A stretch of DNA of 6,007 nucleotides from Actinomycetota bacterium (GCA_018895315.1 JAHIOK010000432.1:1-6007), one strand, 5' to 3'; shown: positions 1-6,007, numbered from the stretch's first letter. Numbers and translations: made by a program. Notes: generated by a model from the sequence alone, not told the origin.

Positions 1-1359
1 CGCTCACGACGCGCGGCCCGGGAGGCCGCTGCGAGTGAACCGGCCTCCGCGGAACCCGTCGGGTCGACATCGGCACGGACCGTGCCCGAAGCTCCTCAGC
101 CGGTCAGGCCTGCGCCGGCTGAGTCGGCGCCCCCTGAGCACGCGCGACGGCCGGCTCCCGCATCCACTCCGAACCCGACGGCGGCACCGGTCGGTGCCCC
201 CGCTCTCCATGATCTGTTCACCGGTGGGGTGTCCACGGACGCCGTGGGCCACGTGCCCCCGCCCAAGAACAAGCGCCGCCGCCGGGCGGGCGGCTGGATC
301 GCCCTCGGCCTCGTGCTCGTGCTGGTCGGCGGCGCCGTCGGCGGAGGTTACGCCGTCTGGACCACTTACGAGTCGAAGATCCGCTCCTTCATGGGGTGGG
401 CGGCGCCCACCGACTACGCCGCCGGTGAGGCGACCGGTGAGACGACCGTCACGATCGCCGCGGGCGACACCGGCTCGACGATCTCGGCGTCGCTGTTTTC
501 GGCGGGGGTCACGAAGACCAGCGGCGCGTTCTACACAATGCTCGTGAAGTCCGGGCTCAACCCGACGTTCTACCCGGGTGTGTACAAGCTGCAGAAGCAG
601 ATGTCGGCGTCGGCCGCTTTGACTGCGCTGCAAGACCCGGCGAGCAAGATGCAGAACACGACGCAGTTGCGCGAAGGGCTCACGGTCGACCAGTCGATCG
701 CGATCATCAGCCAGACCATGAACATTCCGCTCGACCAGCTGCAAACGGCAGTGAAGACCCCGGCCGACTACGGTGTGACGGCGAGTTCGCTGGAGGGATG
801 GCTCTTTCCCGCGACCTATACGTTCGACCCGGCAGCGACACCCGCGGCGATCATCAAGACGATGGTCGACCGCACGACGCAGGCGCTGGACAAGGCCCAG
901 GTGCCCGCTGCGGATCGGCAGCGCACTCTCACGATCGCCTCGATCATCCAGCGTGAGGCCCGGTTCGAAGCCGACTTCTACAAAGTGTCGCGCGTCATCC
1001 AGAACCGACTGTCGCCTAGCAATCAAGAGACCTTCGGCAAGCTGCAGATGGACTCCACGGCCCAGTACGGATACAAGGAGATGCACGACGGCACGGTCAG
1101 TACCTCCGCCGAGGCTCTCGCCAACGACAATCCCTGGAACACCTACATCCACCCCGGCCTTCCGATCGGCCCGATTGCCAACCCGGGTGATGTCGCCATC
1201 GACGCCGCGATGCATCCCGCCGCCGGCGACTGGCTGTACTTCGTCACGGTGAATCTGAACACCGGCGAGACGGTATTCACGAACAACCTGGCCGATCACA
1301 ACAAGGCCGTGGCGCAGTGGCAGTCGTGGTGCAAGGAGAACCCGGACTCGGGATGCTGA
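1..1359 (+). CDS. mltG: Endolytic transglycosylase MltG (YceG-like), 5' end outside the window
   Basis: MltG cleaves nascent peptidoglycan strands at the outer face of the membrane and is thought to set glycan chain length. The frame is open from base 1, so the true start is probably upstream: the first codons read RSRRAAREAA, a charged run typical of the cytoplasmic start of actinobacterial MltG. Codons 1-96 form an Ala/Pro-rich cytoplasmic region ending in a basic patch (KNKRRRR, from codon 89). One membrane segment follows at about codons 97-120. The extracellular YceG domain shows EGWLFPATY, then ASIIQREA with the presumed catalytic Glu at bases 955-957, then LQMDSTAQYG, NTYIHPGLPIGPIANPG and a C-terminal WLYFV. 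These motifs fit the family well and the catalytic domain looks intact. The protein ends in [11 protein letters not shown]; the two cysteines in this tail are of unknown meaning. The last 7 bases overlap aroE. Identity is very sure; the start is not visible. Confidence 0.95.
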   Translation, partial: RSRRAAREAAASEPASAEPVGSTSARTVPEAPQPVRPAPAESAPPEHARRPAPASTPNPTAAPVGAPALHDLFTGGVSTDAVGHVPPPKNKRRRRAGGWIALGLVLVLVGGAVGGGYAVWTTYESKIRSFMGWAAPTDYAAGEATGETTVTIAAGDTGSTISASLFSAGVTKTSGAFYTMLVKSGLNPTFYPGVYKLQKQMSASAALTALQDPASKMQNTTQLREGLTVDQSIAIISQTMNIPLDQLQTAVKTPADYGVTASSLEGWLFPATYTFDPAATPAAIIKTMVDRTTQALDKAQVPAADRQRTLTIASIIQREARFEADFYKVSRVIQNRLSPSNQETFGKLQMDSTAQYGYKEMHDGTVSTSAEALANDNPWNTYIHPGLPIGPIANPGDVAIDAAMHPAAGDWLYFVTVNLNTGETVFTNNLADHNKAVAQWQSWCKENPDSGC

Positions 1360-2204
1360 ACCCCGCGCCTGGGGCGCGGTTCGAGGTGTGGGGTGATCCG
1401 ATCGCTCACAGTCGGTCGCCCCTGCTGCACGCGGCCGCCTACCGGGTGCTCGGACTCGATTGGACCTATGGTCGGCGGCGCGTCGGCGAAGCCGGATTCT
1501 TCGGGGAACTCTCGTCGTTGGATGCCGGGTTCCGAGGACTCTCGCTGACGATGCCGCTGAAGACCGTCGCGTTCGAGGCCGCGGTGCGGCGCGATCGCGC
1601 CGCAGAACTCAGCGGCGCGGTCAACACGTTCGTGCTCACCGCAGAGGGCCCGCAGGGCTTCAACACCGATGTCGGTGGGCTCATCCGGGCGCTTCGCGAG
1701 CACGAGATCGATGACGTCGCGACCGCGCGGATCGTTGGAGCGGGCGCGACAGCGACATCCGCTCTGATCGCGCTCGGCGAGCTCGGCGCTCGGCGGGTCG
1801 AGGTCATCGCCCGCCGCCCCGACCGGGTGCAGCGGCTGGCGGAGATCGGCGAGGTGCTCGGCGTGACCGTCGTGGTGGACTCGTTCGACCGTGCGCCGTT
1901 CGCTCCGGTGCCGGTGACGGTGGCGACTCTCCCCGGTGACGCTCCGCTGGATGACGGCGCAGCCGACGCACTGGCTGCGAGTGGCGGACTGCTGCTCGAC
2001 GCGGTCTACGGCCACTGGCCCACCGCGTTGGCCAGTGCGTGGCAGCGCGTCGACGCAACAGCAGTCTCGGGATTGTCGATGCTGCTGCACCAGGCGGTGC
2101 TCCAGGTGAGACTGTTCACCGGCGCAGATGCCGACCGGGCGCTGGAGAACGAGTCCGCGGTTGTCGACGCGATGCGGGCGACGTTGACCGATACTGCGAG
2201 CTGA
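1353..2204 (+). CDS. aroE: Shikimate dehydrogenase
   Basis: Reduces 3-dehydroshikimate to shikimate with NADPH, step 4 of the pathway, in the cytoplasm. The 283-residue product has the usual length. The N-terminal substrate domain carries [10 protein letters not shown] (Ser20 and Ser22 are the shikimate-contacting serines), LTMPLK with the catalytic Lys70, GAVNT with Asn91, and NTD with Asp106, the Lys/Asp catalytic pair. The nucleotide-binding domain has GAGATA at 129-134 (the GxGxxA turn) and ARRPDR at 153-158 where many AroE proteins have NRTxxR; the arginines fit binding of the NADP 2'-phosphate. The C-terminal GLSMLLHQA helix is also typical. I chose ATG 1353, which overlaps the mltG stop as ATGCTGA and has AAGGAG at 1333-1338, a rather long 14 bases upstream. 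GTG codons at 1317, 1326 and 1329 are in frame but would add residues before the family's normal N-terminus. Probably translationally coupled to mltG. Confidence 0.95.
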   Translation: MLNPAPGARFEVWGDPIAHSRSPLLHAAAYRVLGLDWTYGRRRVGEAGFFGELSSLDAGFRGLSLTMPLKTVAFEAAVRRDRAAELSGAVNTFVLTAEGPQGFNTDVGGLIRALREHEIDDVATARIVGAGATATSALIALGELGARRVEVIARRPDRVQRLAEIGEVLGVTVVVDSFDRAPFAPVPVTVATLPGDAPLDDGAADALAASGGLLLDAVYGHWPTALASAWQRVDATAVSGLSMLLHQAVLQVRLFTGADADRALENESAVVDAMRATLTDTAS

Positions 2205-2257
2205 CACCTGGCTCAGCAGCGGCGGCCCGAACGCGACGAGCATCATGCCCTGCCCAT

Positions 2258-2271
2258 GGGAGACTAGACGA
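2258..2271 (+). promoter_or_regulatory. Candidate aroC start signal: Shine-Dalgarno or leaderless promoter
   Basis: Two readings overlap here. GGGAG at 2258-2262 sits 9 bases before the aroC ATG and could be a ribosome binding site on a transcript from upstream. GAGACT at 2260-2265 fits the weak actinobacterial -10 pattern nAnnnT, with its last base 7 bases before the A of the ATG. That would put +1 on the start codon and give a leaderless mRNA that lacks the GGGAG. Both could be used by different transcripts. No convincing -35 box is visible. Confidence 0.35.
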
Positions 2272-3489
2272 ATGCTCCGCGTGCTCACGGCCGGCGAATC
2301 GCACGGTCCAGAACTGGTCGCCATGATGGAGGGTTTGCCCGCCGGCGTTCCCGTCTCCTCGGCGGCGATCCAAGCCGACCTCGCCCGTCGCAAGCTCGGC
2401 TACGGCCGCGGCTCGCGGATGAAGTTCGAGCAGGACGAGCTCACGATCTCCTCCGGTGTGATCCACGGGTTCTCGATCGGTAGCCCGATCGCCCTGCGTA
2501 TCGGCAACACCGAGTGGCCGAAGTGGGTCGAGGTGATGAGTCCCGAGTCCGTCGAACTGACCGAGAAGTCGCGCGGTCGCGGTGCCGCGCTCACCCGCCC
2601 GCGCCCCGGGCACGCCGATCTCGTCGGCATGCAGAAGTACGGCTTCGAGGAAGCGCGGCCGATCCTCGAGCGCGCGAGCGCCCGCGAGACGGCCGCACGT
2701 GTTGCCCTCGGTGCCGTCGCCCGCGCCTTCCTCGGCGAACTCGGAGTCCGTCTGGTCAGCCACACGCTCTCGATCGGCCCGGTGCGCGTGCCCGATGACG
2801 CTGCGCCGCCGACTCCGGACGATGTGGACGTACTCGACTCCGACCTGCTGCGGTGCTTCGACCCGGACACTTCTGCACGCATGGTCGACGAGGTCGACGC
2901 GGCCCGCAAGGATGGCGACACCCTGGGCGGCATCGTCGAGGTGCTCGCCTACGGTCTGCCGCCGGGGCTCGGTTCGCACGTGCAGTGGGACCGTCGCCTC
3001 GACAGCAAGCTCGCGCAGGCGATCATGAGCATTCAGGCGATCAAGGGTGTCGAGGTCGGCGACGGCTTCGAGACGACGCGTCGGCGTGGGTCGGCCGCGC
3101 ACGACGAGCTCTTCGTCACCGACGGTGGCATCACACGCTCCACCGATCGCGCGGGCGGCACCGAGGGTGGCATGTCCACCGGCACCGTGCTGCGCGTGCG
3201 TGCGGGCATGAAGCCGATCGCCACTGTGCCGCACGCGCTGCGCACGGTGGACGTCGCGACCGGCGACACGGCCTCGGCCCACCACCAGCGTTCCGACGTC
3301 TGCGCCGTGCCCGCCGCCGGTGTCGTGGCGGAAGCCATGGTCGCGATCGTGCTCACCGAGGCGATGCTCGAAAAGTTCGGTGGCGACAACATCGCCGAAA
3401 CGCGACGCAACCTCCTGTCCTACCTCGCATCCATCCCGGAGACCCTGCGTTCGACGGCTGAGAGCGACACCGCGCTCCTGGACGCATGA
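2272..3489 (+). CDS. aroC: Chorismate synthase
   Basis: Converts 5-enolpyruvylshikimate-3-phosphate to chorismate by loss of phosphate, the last pathway step, using reduced FMN. The product is 405 residues, in the usual actinobacterial range. Conserved elements in order: GESHG at 8-12 with active-site His11; GYGRGSRM at 43-50; [11 protein letters not shown] with the second conserved His at 114; the signature [12 protein letters not shown] at 134-145; RRGSAAHDE; and [14 protein letters not shown] with the conserved Asp342. The start at 2272 gives [12 protein letters not shown], the normal beginning of the family; ATG 2245 is in frame but would add nine atypical residues. GGGAG at 2258-2262 lies 9 bases before the ATG and could be a ribosome binding site. 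The gene follows aroE after 67 bases and its stop codon overlaps the aroK start (ATGA). Complete, with no missing key residue. Confidence 0.97.
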   Translation: MLRVLTAGESHGPELVAMMEGLPAGVPVSSAAIQADLARRKLGYGRGSRMKFEQDELTISSGVIHGFSIGSPIALRIGNTEWPKWVEVMSPESVELTEKSRGRGAALTRPRPGHADLVGMQKYGFEEARPILERASARETAARVALGAVARAFLGELGVRLVSHTLSIGPVRVPDDAAPPTPDDVDVLDSDLLRCFDPDTSARMVDEVDAARKDGDTLGGIVEVLAYGLPPGLGSHVQWDRRLDSKLAQAIMSIQAIKGVEVGDGFETTRRRGSAAHDELFVTDGGITRSTDRAGGTEGGMSTGTVLRVRAGMKPIATVPHALRTVDVATGDTASAHHQRSDVCAVPAAGVVAEAMVAIVLTEAMLEKFGGDNIAETRRNLLSYLASIPETLRSTAESDTALLDA

Positions 3490-4019
3490 CTCCCGGAGCG
3501 AATCGCGCGCTCGTCCTGATCGGCCCCATGGGAGCAGGTAAGACGAGCGTCGGGCGACGTGTCGCGCGCGCGCTGGATCTTCCGTTCGTCGACACGGACA
3601 AGCTCATCGTCCGCGATCACGGGCCGATCCCCGAGGTGTTCGCGGCTCACGGCGAGCCCCACTTCCGGGCTCTCGAGCGCGCGGCCGTGGCGGAGGCTCT
3701 CGCCGAGGGGGGAGTGGTGGCCCTCGGCGGGGGAGCGATTCTGGATGCCGACACCCGGGCGGATCTCGGCGCGCATCGTGTCGTGCTGTTGACCGTGGCG
3801 CCGCACATCGTCGCGGGCCGCATCCAGGCCGACTCCCGGCCGTTGGTCGCCGGTGACGACCCCGTCGGACGCTGGCAGCGCATCTTCCTCGAGCGCCGTG
3901 CGCTGTACGAGGATCTCGCCGACATCACCTTCGATACCTCGTCCGGACCACTCGCGACGATCGTCGCCGATGTGGTGGCCTGGGCGCAGAGCGAAAGTCC
4001 CACCGAGGAGAACGCATGA
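3486..4019 (+). CDS. aroK: Shikimate kinase
   Basis: Phosphorylates shikimate at the 3-hydroxyl with ATP, step 5, in the cytoplasm. The 177-residue product is normal for this small P-loop kinase. Visible motifs: Walker A GPMGAGKT at 13-20; FVDTD at 34-38 with shikimate-binding Asp38; Arg61 in EPHFRALE; the GGG shikimate loop at 81-83; the lid with SRPL and Arg118; and [10 protein letters not shown] with Arg138, the second substrate-contacting arginine. The start ATG overlaps the aroC stop as ATGA. The next internal Met (residue 15) lies inside the P-loop and cannot be the start. No clear Shine-Dalgarno sequence precedes it, so ribosomes finishing aroC probably re-initiate here. The last codons carry the GAGGAG that serves aroB. 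Confidence 0.96.
   Translation: MTPGANRALVLIGPMGAGKTSVGRRVARALDLPFVDTDKLIVRDHGPIPEVFAAHGEPHFRALERAAVAEALAEGGVVALGGGAILDADTRADLGAHRVVLLTVAPHIVAGRIQADSRPLVAGDDPVGRWQRIFLERRALYEDLADITFDTSSGPLATIVADVVAWAQSESPTEENA
4005..4010 (+). promoter_or_regulatory. Ribosome binding site for aroB
   Basis: GAGGAG, five bases before the aroB ATG and inside the last codons of aroK. It is the strongest Shine-Dalgarno match at any gene start in this window, and it supports ATG 4016 as the true start. Confidence 0.75.
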
Positions 4020-5098
4020 CCGGAACAACCACCATCACCGTGACAGGTGACGTCGGCTACGACATCACGATTGGCCGCGGCATCCTGGATATGGTCGGCG
4101 CGGCCCTCGCCCCCTCCGTCCGCAAGGTGCTCGTCGTGCACCCGCCGACGCTGACCGCGGCGGCGGGCGAGCTGCGGGAACGACTGATGAACGACGGTGC
4201 TCGAGAGGTGCTGCTCGCCGAGATCCCGGATGCCGAACAGGGCAAGCGCATCGAGGTTGCGGCGTTCTGCTGGCAGGTCATGGGGAAGGCGGACTTCACC
4301 CGCACCGACGCCGTCGTGGGCTTCGGCGGAGGAGCGGTCACCGACCTCGCGGGCTTCGTCGCTGCGACGTGGCTGCGGGGTGTGCAGGTCGTGCAGGTGC
4401 CGACGACGGTCCTCGGGATGGTGGACGCCGCGGTCGGCGGCAAGACCGGCGTGAACACGGCAGAGGGCAAGAACCTCGTGGGCGCCTTCTGGGCGCCGCG
4501 TGCGGTCATCTGCGACCTCGACCTGCTCGCGACGCTCTCGCCGAACGAAGCCCTCGCCGGCTTCGCCGAGGTGGTCAAAGCCGGGTTCATCTGGTACCCC
4601 GAGATTCTGGATCTGATCGAGGCCGATCCCGTCGCCGTCGTCGACCCCACATCGGAGACATTCCGCCGGTGCATCGAGCTTGCGATCGAGATGAAAGCGA
4701 GAGTCGTCGGTGAAGACTTCCGCGAGGGTTCCCTCCGCGAGGTCTTGAATTATGGACACACGCTCGGGCATGCGATCGAGCACACCGAGCGCTACCGGTG
4801 GCGCCATGGCGCCGCGATCTCGGTGGGAATGATGTTCGCCGCCGAGCTCTCGCGCTTGGCGGGACGCCTGTCGGACGCGCAGGCGCAGCGCCACCGTGAC
4901 ATCCTCGAGATGCTCGGGCTGCCGACCTCATATCGCGGCGGAGCATGGCCCACGCTGCTCGCGTCGATGCAGCGTGACAAGAAATCCCGCGGCGGGATGC
5001 TGCGCTTCATCGTGCTGGACGACATCGCCCGACCCACCGTCCTGCAGGCACCGGATGAGTCGTTGCTGTTCGCCGCCTACCAGGAGATCGCGGGCTGA
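4016..5098 (+). CDS. aroB: 3-dehydroquinate synthase
   Basis: Cyclises DAHP to 3-dehydroquinate, step 2 of the pathway, using NAD and a divalent metal, usually zinc or cobalt. The 360-residue product is of normal length. Landmarks: VVGFGGGAVTDLAGFVA with the glycine run at 104-106 for NAD; VPTTVLGMVDAAVGGKTGVN with Lys143; FAEVVKAG with metal ligand Glu185 and Lys188; NYGHTLGHA with metal ligand His248; and RHGAAISVGM with metal ligand His264. All three metal ligands are present. The ATG overlaps the aroK stop (ATGA) and is preceded by GAGGAG at 4005-4010. The stop codon lies inside a 20-bp tandem duplication that continues into the spacer. It is the last gene of the tightly overlapping part of the cluster. 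Confidence 0.97.
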   Translation: MTGTTTITVTGDVGYDITIGRGILDMVGAALAPSVRKVLVVHPPTLTAAAGELRERLMNDGAREVLLAEIPDAEQGKRIEVAAFCWQVMGKADFTRTDAVVGFGGGAVTDLAGFVAATWLRGVQVVQVPTTVLGMVDAAVGGKTGVNTAEGKNLVGAFWAPRAVICDLDLLATLSPNEALAGFAEVVKAGFIWYPEILDLIEADPVAVVDPTSETFRRCIELAIEMKARVVGEDFREGSLREVLNYGHTLGHAIEHTERYRWRHGAAISVGMMFAAELSRLAGRLSDAQAQRHRDILEMLGLPTSYRGGAWPTLLASMQRDKKSRGGMLRFIVLDDIARPTVLQAPDESLLFAAYQEIAG

Positions 5099-5135
5099 CG
5101 CAGGCCGTCGCCGGCTGACGCAGGCCGTCGCCGGC
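5093..5135 (+). repeat. 20-bp tandem duplication across the aroB stop codon
   Basis: The 20-base unit GGCTGACGCAGGCCGTCGCC occurs twice head to tail (5093-5112 and 5113-5132) without a mismatch, followed by three bases of a third copy. The first unit carries the last Gly codon and the TGA of aroB, so the second copy repeats the stop codon region in the spacer. Each unit can fold a small hairpin (GACG 5097-5100 with CGTC 5106-5109, and the same 20 bases later). It looks like a recent slippage or unequal-crossover duplication and does not change the protein. Confidence 0.9.
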
Positions 5136-5143
5136 ATCCGTTC

Positions 5144-5220
5144 TTCGGAGAAATGCGCTGAATTCGGATGATTCGGGCCGGATTCTCCGAAGTCGGTCGG
5201 ATCCTCCGAGTTTCGGCAGA
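5144..5220. repeat. Nested dyad of TTCGGA/TCCGAA words, REP-like or terminator-like
   Basis: This AT-richer block holds TTCGGA at 5144 and 5163, TTCGGG at 5172, TCCGAA at 5186, TCCGAG at 5205 and TTCGGC at 5212. It divides into four segments of 19, 20, 19 and 19 bases. The first two and last two main words mirror each other about base 5177. The inner arms 5157-5175 and 5179-5197 pair with two mismatches, a few G-U pairs and a 3-base loop; the outer arms 5144-5150 and 5204-5210 pair as well. A competing perfect 10-bp pairing joins 5143-5152 with 5183-5192, and TCGGA-TCC-TCCGA at 5197-5209 forms a third small hairpin. There is no T tract, so a classic intrinsic terminator is not shown, but it lies where the aroE-aroB transcript would be expected to end. 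It could be a dispersed intergenic repeat. Confidence 0.6.
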
Positions 5221-5223
5221 TCA

Positions 5224-5285
5224 CGGGGCCCCGACGATGCCCCGCCGTGCGGGGAATGCGCCGGTGCGCCCCACTGCCCAGGGCA
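5224..5285. repeat. Cluster of short GC palindromes upstream of the aroQ promoter
   Basis: Four small symmetric elements follow each other: the perfect palindrome CGGGGCCCCG (5224-5233); CCCCG and CGGGG around a 5-base loop (5240-5254); GCGC-CGGT-GCGC (5258-5269); and TGCCC-A-GGGCA (5275-5285). The last would cover about -39 to -29 if transcription starts at the aroQ ATG, where a regulator could act. High GC content makes short palindromes common, so a function is only a suggestion. Confidence 0.35.
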
Positions 5286-5301
5286 CGGGACCGGCCGCTG
5301 C

Positions 5302-5307
5302 TAGGGT
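5302..5307 (+). promoter_or_regulatory. -10 box of a leaderless aroQ promoter
   Basis: TAGGGT matches the actinobacterial -10 consensus TAnnnT and ends exactly 7 bases before the A of the aroQ ATG, so +1 would be the start codon itself. The same TAG is an in-frame stop just upstream of the coding frame, which excludes any longer aroQ. There is no Shine-Dalgarno at a usable distance, which agrees with leaderless translation. No clear -35 hexamer is seen. Confidence 0.65.
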
Positions 5308-5313
5308 GCGGGA

Positions 5314-5772
5314 ATGAGCACCCCCCGCCGCCTGCTGCTGGTCAACGGACCCAATCTGAATCTCCTCGGCACTCGTGAGCCGGGAATATACGGATCGCAG
5401 ACGCTGCACGATGTCGAGGACCTGGTCGCACGCACCGCGGCCGCCCACGGCATCGACGTGCGGGCGGTGCAGAGCAATCACGAGGGCGTGCTGATCGACG
5501 CGATCCACGCGGCGCGCGAGGACTGCGCCGGCATCGTGATCAACCCCGGCGGGCTCACTCATACCTCCGTCGTCCTCCGCGATGCGCTGTCGGGGGTTGC
5601 GCTGCCGGTCGCGGAGGTGCACATCTCGGATGTGCGGGCTCGCGAATCGTTCCGACATTTCTCCTACGTGCAGGATGTCGCGGTCGTGCACGTCATCGGA
5701 GAGGGCGTGGCAGGCTATGCCACCGCCGTCGAGCGGCTCCTCGCGGTGATCGCCGGTCAGGCTGACGGCTGA
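5314..5772 (+). CDS. aroQ: 3-dehydroquinate dehydratase, type II
   Basis: Dehydrates 3-dehydroquinate to 3-dehydroshikimate, step 3, linking AroB to AroE. It is the type II enzyme, a flavodoxin-like fold that usually forms dodecamers and is unrelated to the Schiff-base type I (AroD). The product is 152 residues, normal length. Visible signature: LLVNGPNLNLLGTREPGIYG at 8-27, with Arg21 and the catalytic Tyr26 of the mobile lid loop; INPGGLTHTS with Asn77 and His83; VAEVHISD with Glu101 and the active-site His103; and Arg114 in ESFRHFS. All catalytic residues are present. The start ATG is fixed by an in-frame TAG 12 bases upstream and by the promoter position. Unlike the other aro genes it is set apart by 215 bases and probably has its own leaderless transcript. 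Confidence 0.97.
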   Translation: MSTPRRLLLVNGPNLNLLGTREPGIYGSQTLHDVEDLVARTAAAHGIDVRAVQSNHEGVLIDAIHAAREDCAGIVINPGGLTHTSVVLRDALSGVALPVAEVHISDVRARESFRHFSYVQDVAVVHVIGEGVAGYATAVERLLAVIAGQADG

Positions 5773-5837
5773 CCCGTCTCGAGAGCATGTCGAAAGCCCT
5801 GCAGCGGACCCACCCGCGCGCGGAACGAGGCATCCCG

Positions 5838-5843
5838 TAGAAT
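5838..5843 (+). promoter_or_regulatory. Probable -10 box for efp
   Basis: TAGAAT fits the TAnnnT -10 consensus, in a locally AT-richer patch of the aroQ-efp spacer. Transcription would start near 5850, giving an efp leader of about 86 bases. No recognisable -35 box lies 16-18 bases upstream. A second, weaker candidate, GACTAT at 5922-5927, would give a nearly leaderless start. Confidence 0.45.
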
Positions 5844-5852
5844 CGACTGTTG

Positions 5853-5902
5853 GGCCGCGTTTCCACCGGCCGATTCCCCGACATGCAGCGCGTTCGGGGC
5901 CC
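5853..5902 (+). other. Putative structured 5' leader of efp
   Basis: Two hairpins follow each other in the predicted leader. GGCCG (5853-5857) pairs with CGGCC (5867-5871) over a 9-base loop, and CCCCGA (5876-5881) pairs with TCGGGG (5894-5899) over a 12-base loop. GGCCC at 5898-5902 could instead pair with GGGCC at 5852-5856, which would disrupt both. No known riboswitch class is recognised, and the stems are short for GC-rich DNA. Confidence 0.3.
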
Positions 5903-5935
5903 TCATCTCTCCAGACGAACGGACTATCCCCGCCC

Positions 5936-6007
5936 ATGGCATCTACGGCAGACATCAGGAACGGCGTCGTCCTCAACATCGACGGACAGCTCTGGAATGT
6001 GGTTGAG
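5936..6007 (+). CDS. efp: Elongation factor P, N-terminal 24 codons only
   Basis: EF-P binds ribosomes stalled on consecutive prolines and promotes peptide bond formation. Only the first 24 residues are in the window: MASTADIRNGVVLNIDGQLW followed by NVVE. This is a clear match to the start of bacterial EF-P, the first strands of its N-terminal KOW-like domain, with the typical DIRNG and DGQLW words. The loop whose tip contacts the tRNA lies beyond the end. The ATG fits the family start; only a weak GGA (5921-5923) is present as a possible Shine-Dalgarno. efp lies next to the shikimate genes in many Gram-positive genomes, so the position supports the call. Confidence 0.9.
   Translation, partial: MASTADIRNGVVLNIDGQLWNVVE

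Noticed and set aside
82..84. GTG as the start of mltG
   Set aside because: The frame stays open to base 1 and the upstream codons look like real MltG N-terminus, so this is probably an internal valine.
4..1299. Long open frame on the minus strand opposite mltG
   Set aside because: It mirrors mltG codons in GC-rich DNA, its product is Arg/Gly/His-rich with no recognisable domain, and the + strand gene is certain.
2200..2217. GCTGA/TCAGC hairpin at the aroE stop
   Set aside because: A 5-bp stem with an 8-base loop and no T tract is too weak to call a terminator.
2245..2247. ATG as the start of aroC
   Set aside because: It would add nine residues before the invariant [12 protein letters not shown] start.
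2116..3285. Long minus-strand open frame opposite aroC
   Set aside because: An antisense shadow: the translation is low-complexity Arg/Ala/Gly-rich and overlaps a fully conserved chorismate synthase.
3647..4894. Long minus-strand open frame opposite aroK and aroB
   Set aside because: It spans the aroK-aroB junction with no domain of its own; a by-product of third-position G/C bias.
5160..5204. EcoRI (GAATTC) and BamHI (GGATCC) words close together, suggesting a cloning scar
   Set aside because: Both fall naturally within the TTCGGA/TCCGAA dyad, the flanking genes are intact, and no vector-like sequence is present.
5755..5774. GGTCAG/CTGACC hairpin over the aroQ stop as a terminator
   Set aside because: Only 6 bp with an 8-base loop and no T tract; expected by chance in this composition.
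5221..5979. Minus-strand open frame covering aroQ and both its flanks
   Set aside because: It runs through the promoter regions and into efp, has no family features, and aroQ on the other strand has every catalytic residue.
5883..6007. Open frame from ATG 5883 overlapping the efp start in another frame
   Set aside because: No Shine-Dalgarno and no recognisable protein; open only because the window ends. The efp frame is clearly the coding one.

Overview
The window is a compact stretch of high-GC actinobacterial chromosome, probably from the Microbacteriaceae and most likely Microbacterium or a close relative. The reasons are the strong G/C bias at third codon positions, a type II dehydroquinase, the style of the AroE, AroC and AroB sequences, an apparently leaderless aroQ with a TAGGGT -10 box, and the order mltG-aroE-aroC-aroK-aroB-aroQ-efp. 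The genus is inferred from recalled family features, not from a search.

All genes read on the + strand. Layout: (1) 1-1359, the 3' part of mltG, a membrane-anchored peptidoglycan lytic transglycosylase whose start lies before the window. (2) 1353-5098, four genes of the shikimate pathway: aroE overlaps the end of mltG, aroC follows after a 67-base gap that may hold its own promoter, and aroK and aroB are joined by ATGA stop/start overlaps. (3) 5099-5313, an unusual spacer with a 20-bp tandem duplication across the aroB stop codon, a long nested dyad built of TTCGGA/TCCGAA words, and GC-rich palindromes leading into the aroQ promoter. (4) 5314-5772, aroQ. (5) 5773-5935, a spacer with a probable promoter and a structured leader. 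(6) 5936-6007, the first 24 codons of efp, encoding elongation factor P.

Together the five aro genes cover steps 2 (AroB), 3 (AroQ), 4 (AroE), 5 (AroK) and 7 (AroC) of the route from DAHP to chorismate. Step 1 (DAHP synthase) and step 6 (AroA, EPSP synthase) are not here. The overlaps suggest that mltG through aroB can be read as one transcript, with aroQ on its own promoter.

The coding content is ordinary housekeeping, and I see no undescribed enzyme system. The parts that merit a second look are non-coding: the repeat and dyad block between aroB and aroQ, the leaderless promoter geometry, and the efp leader.
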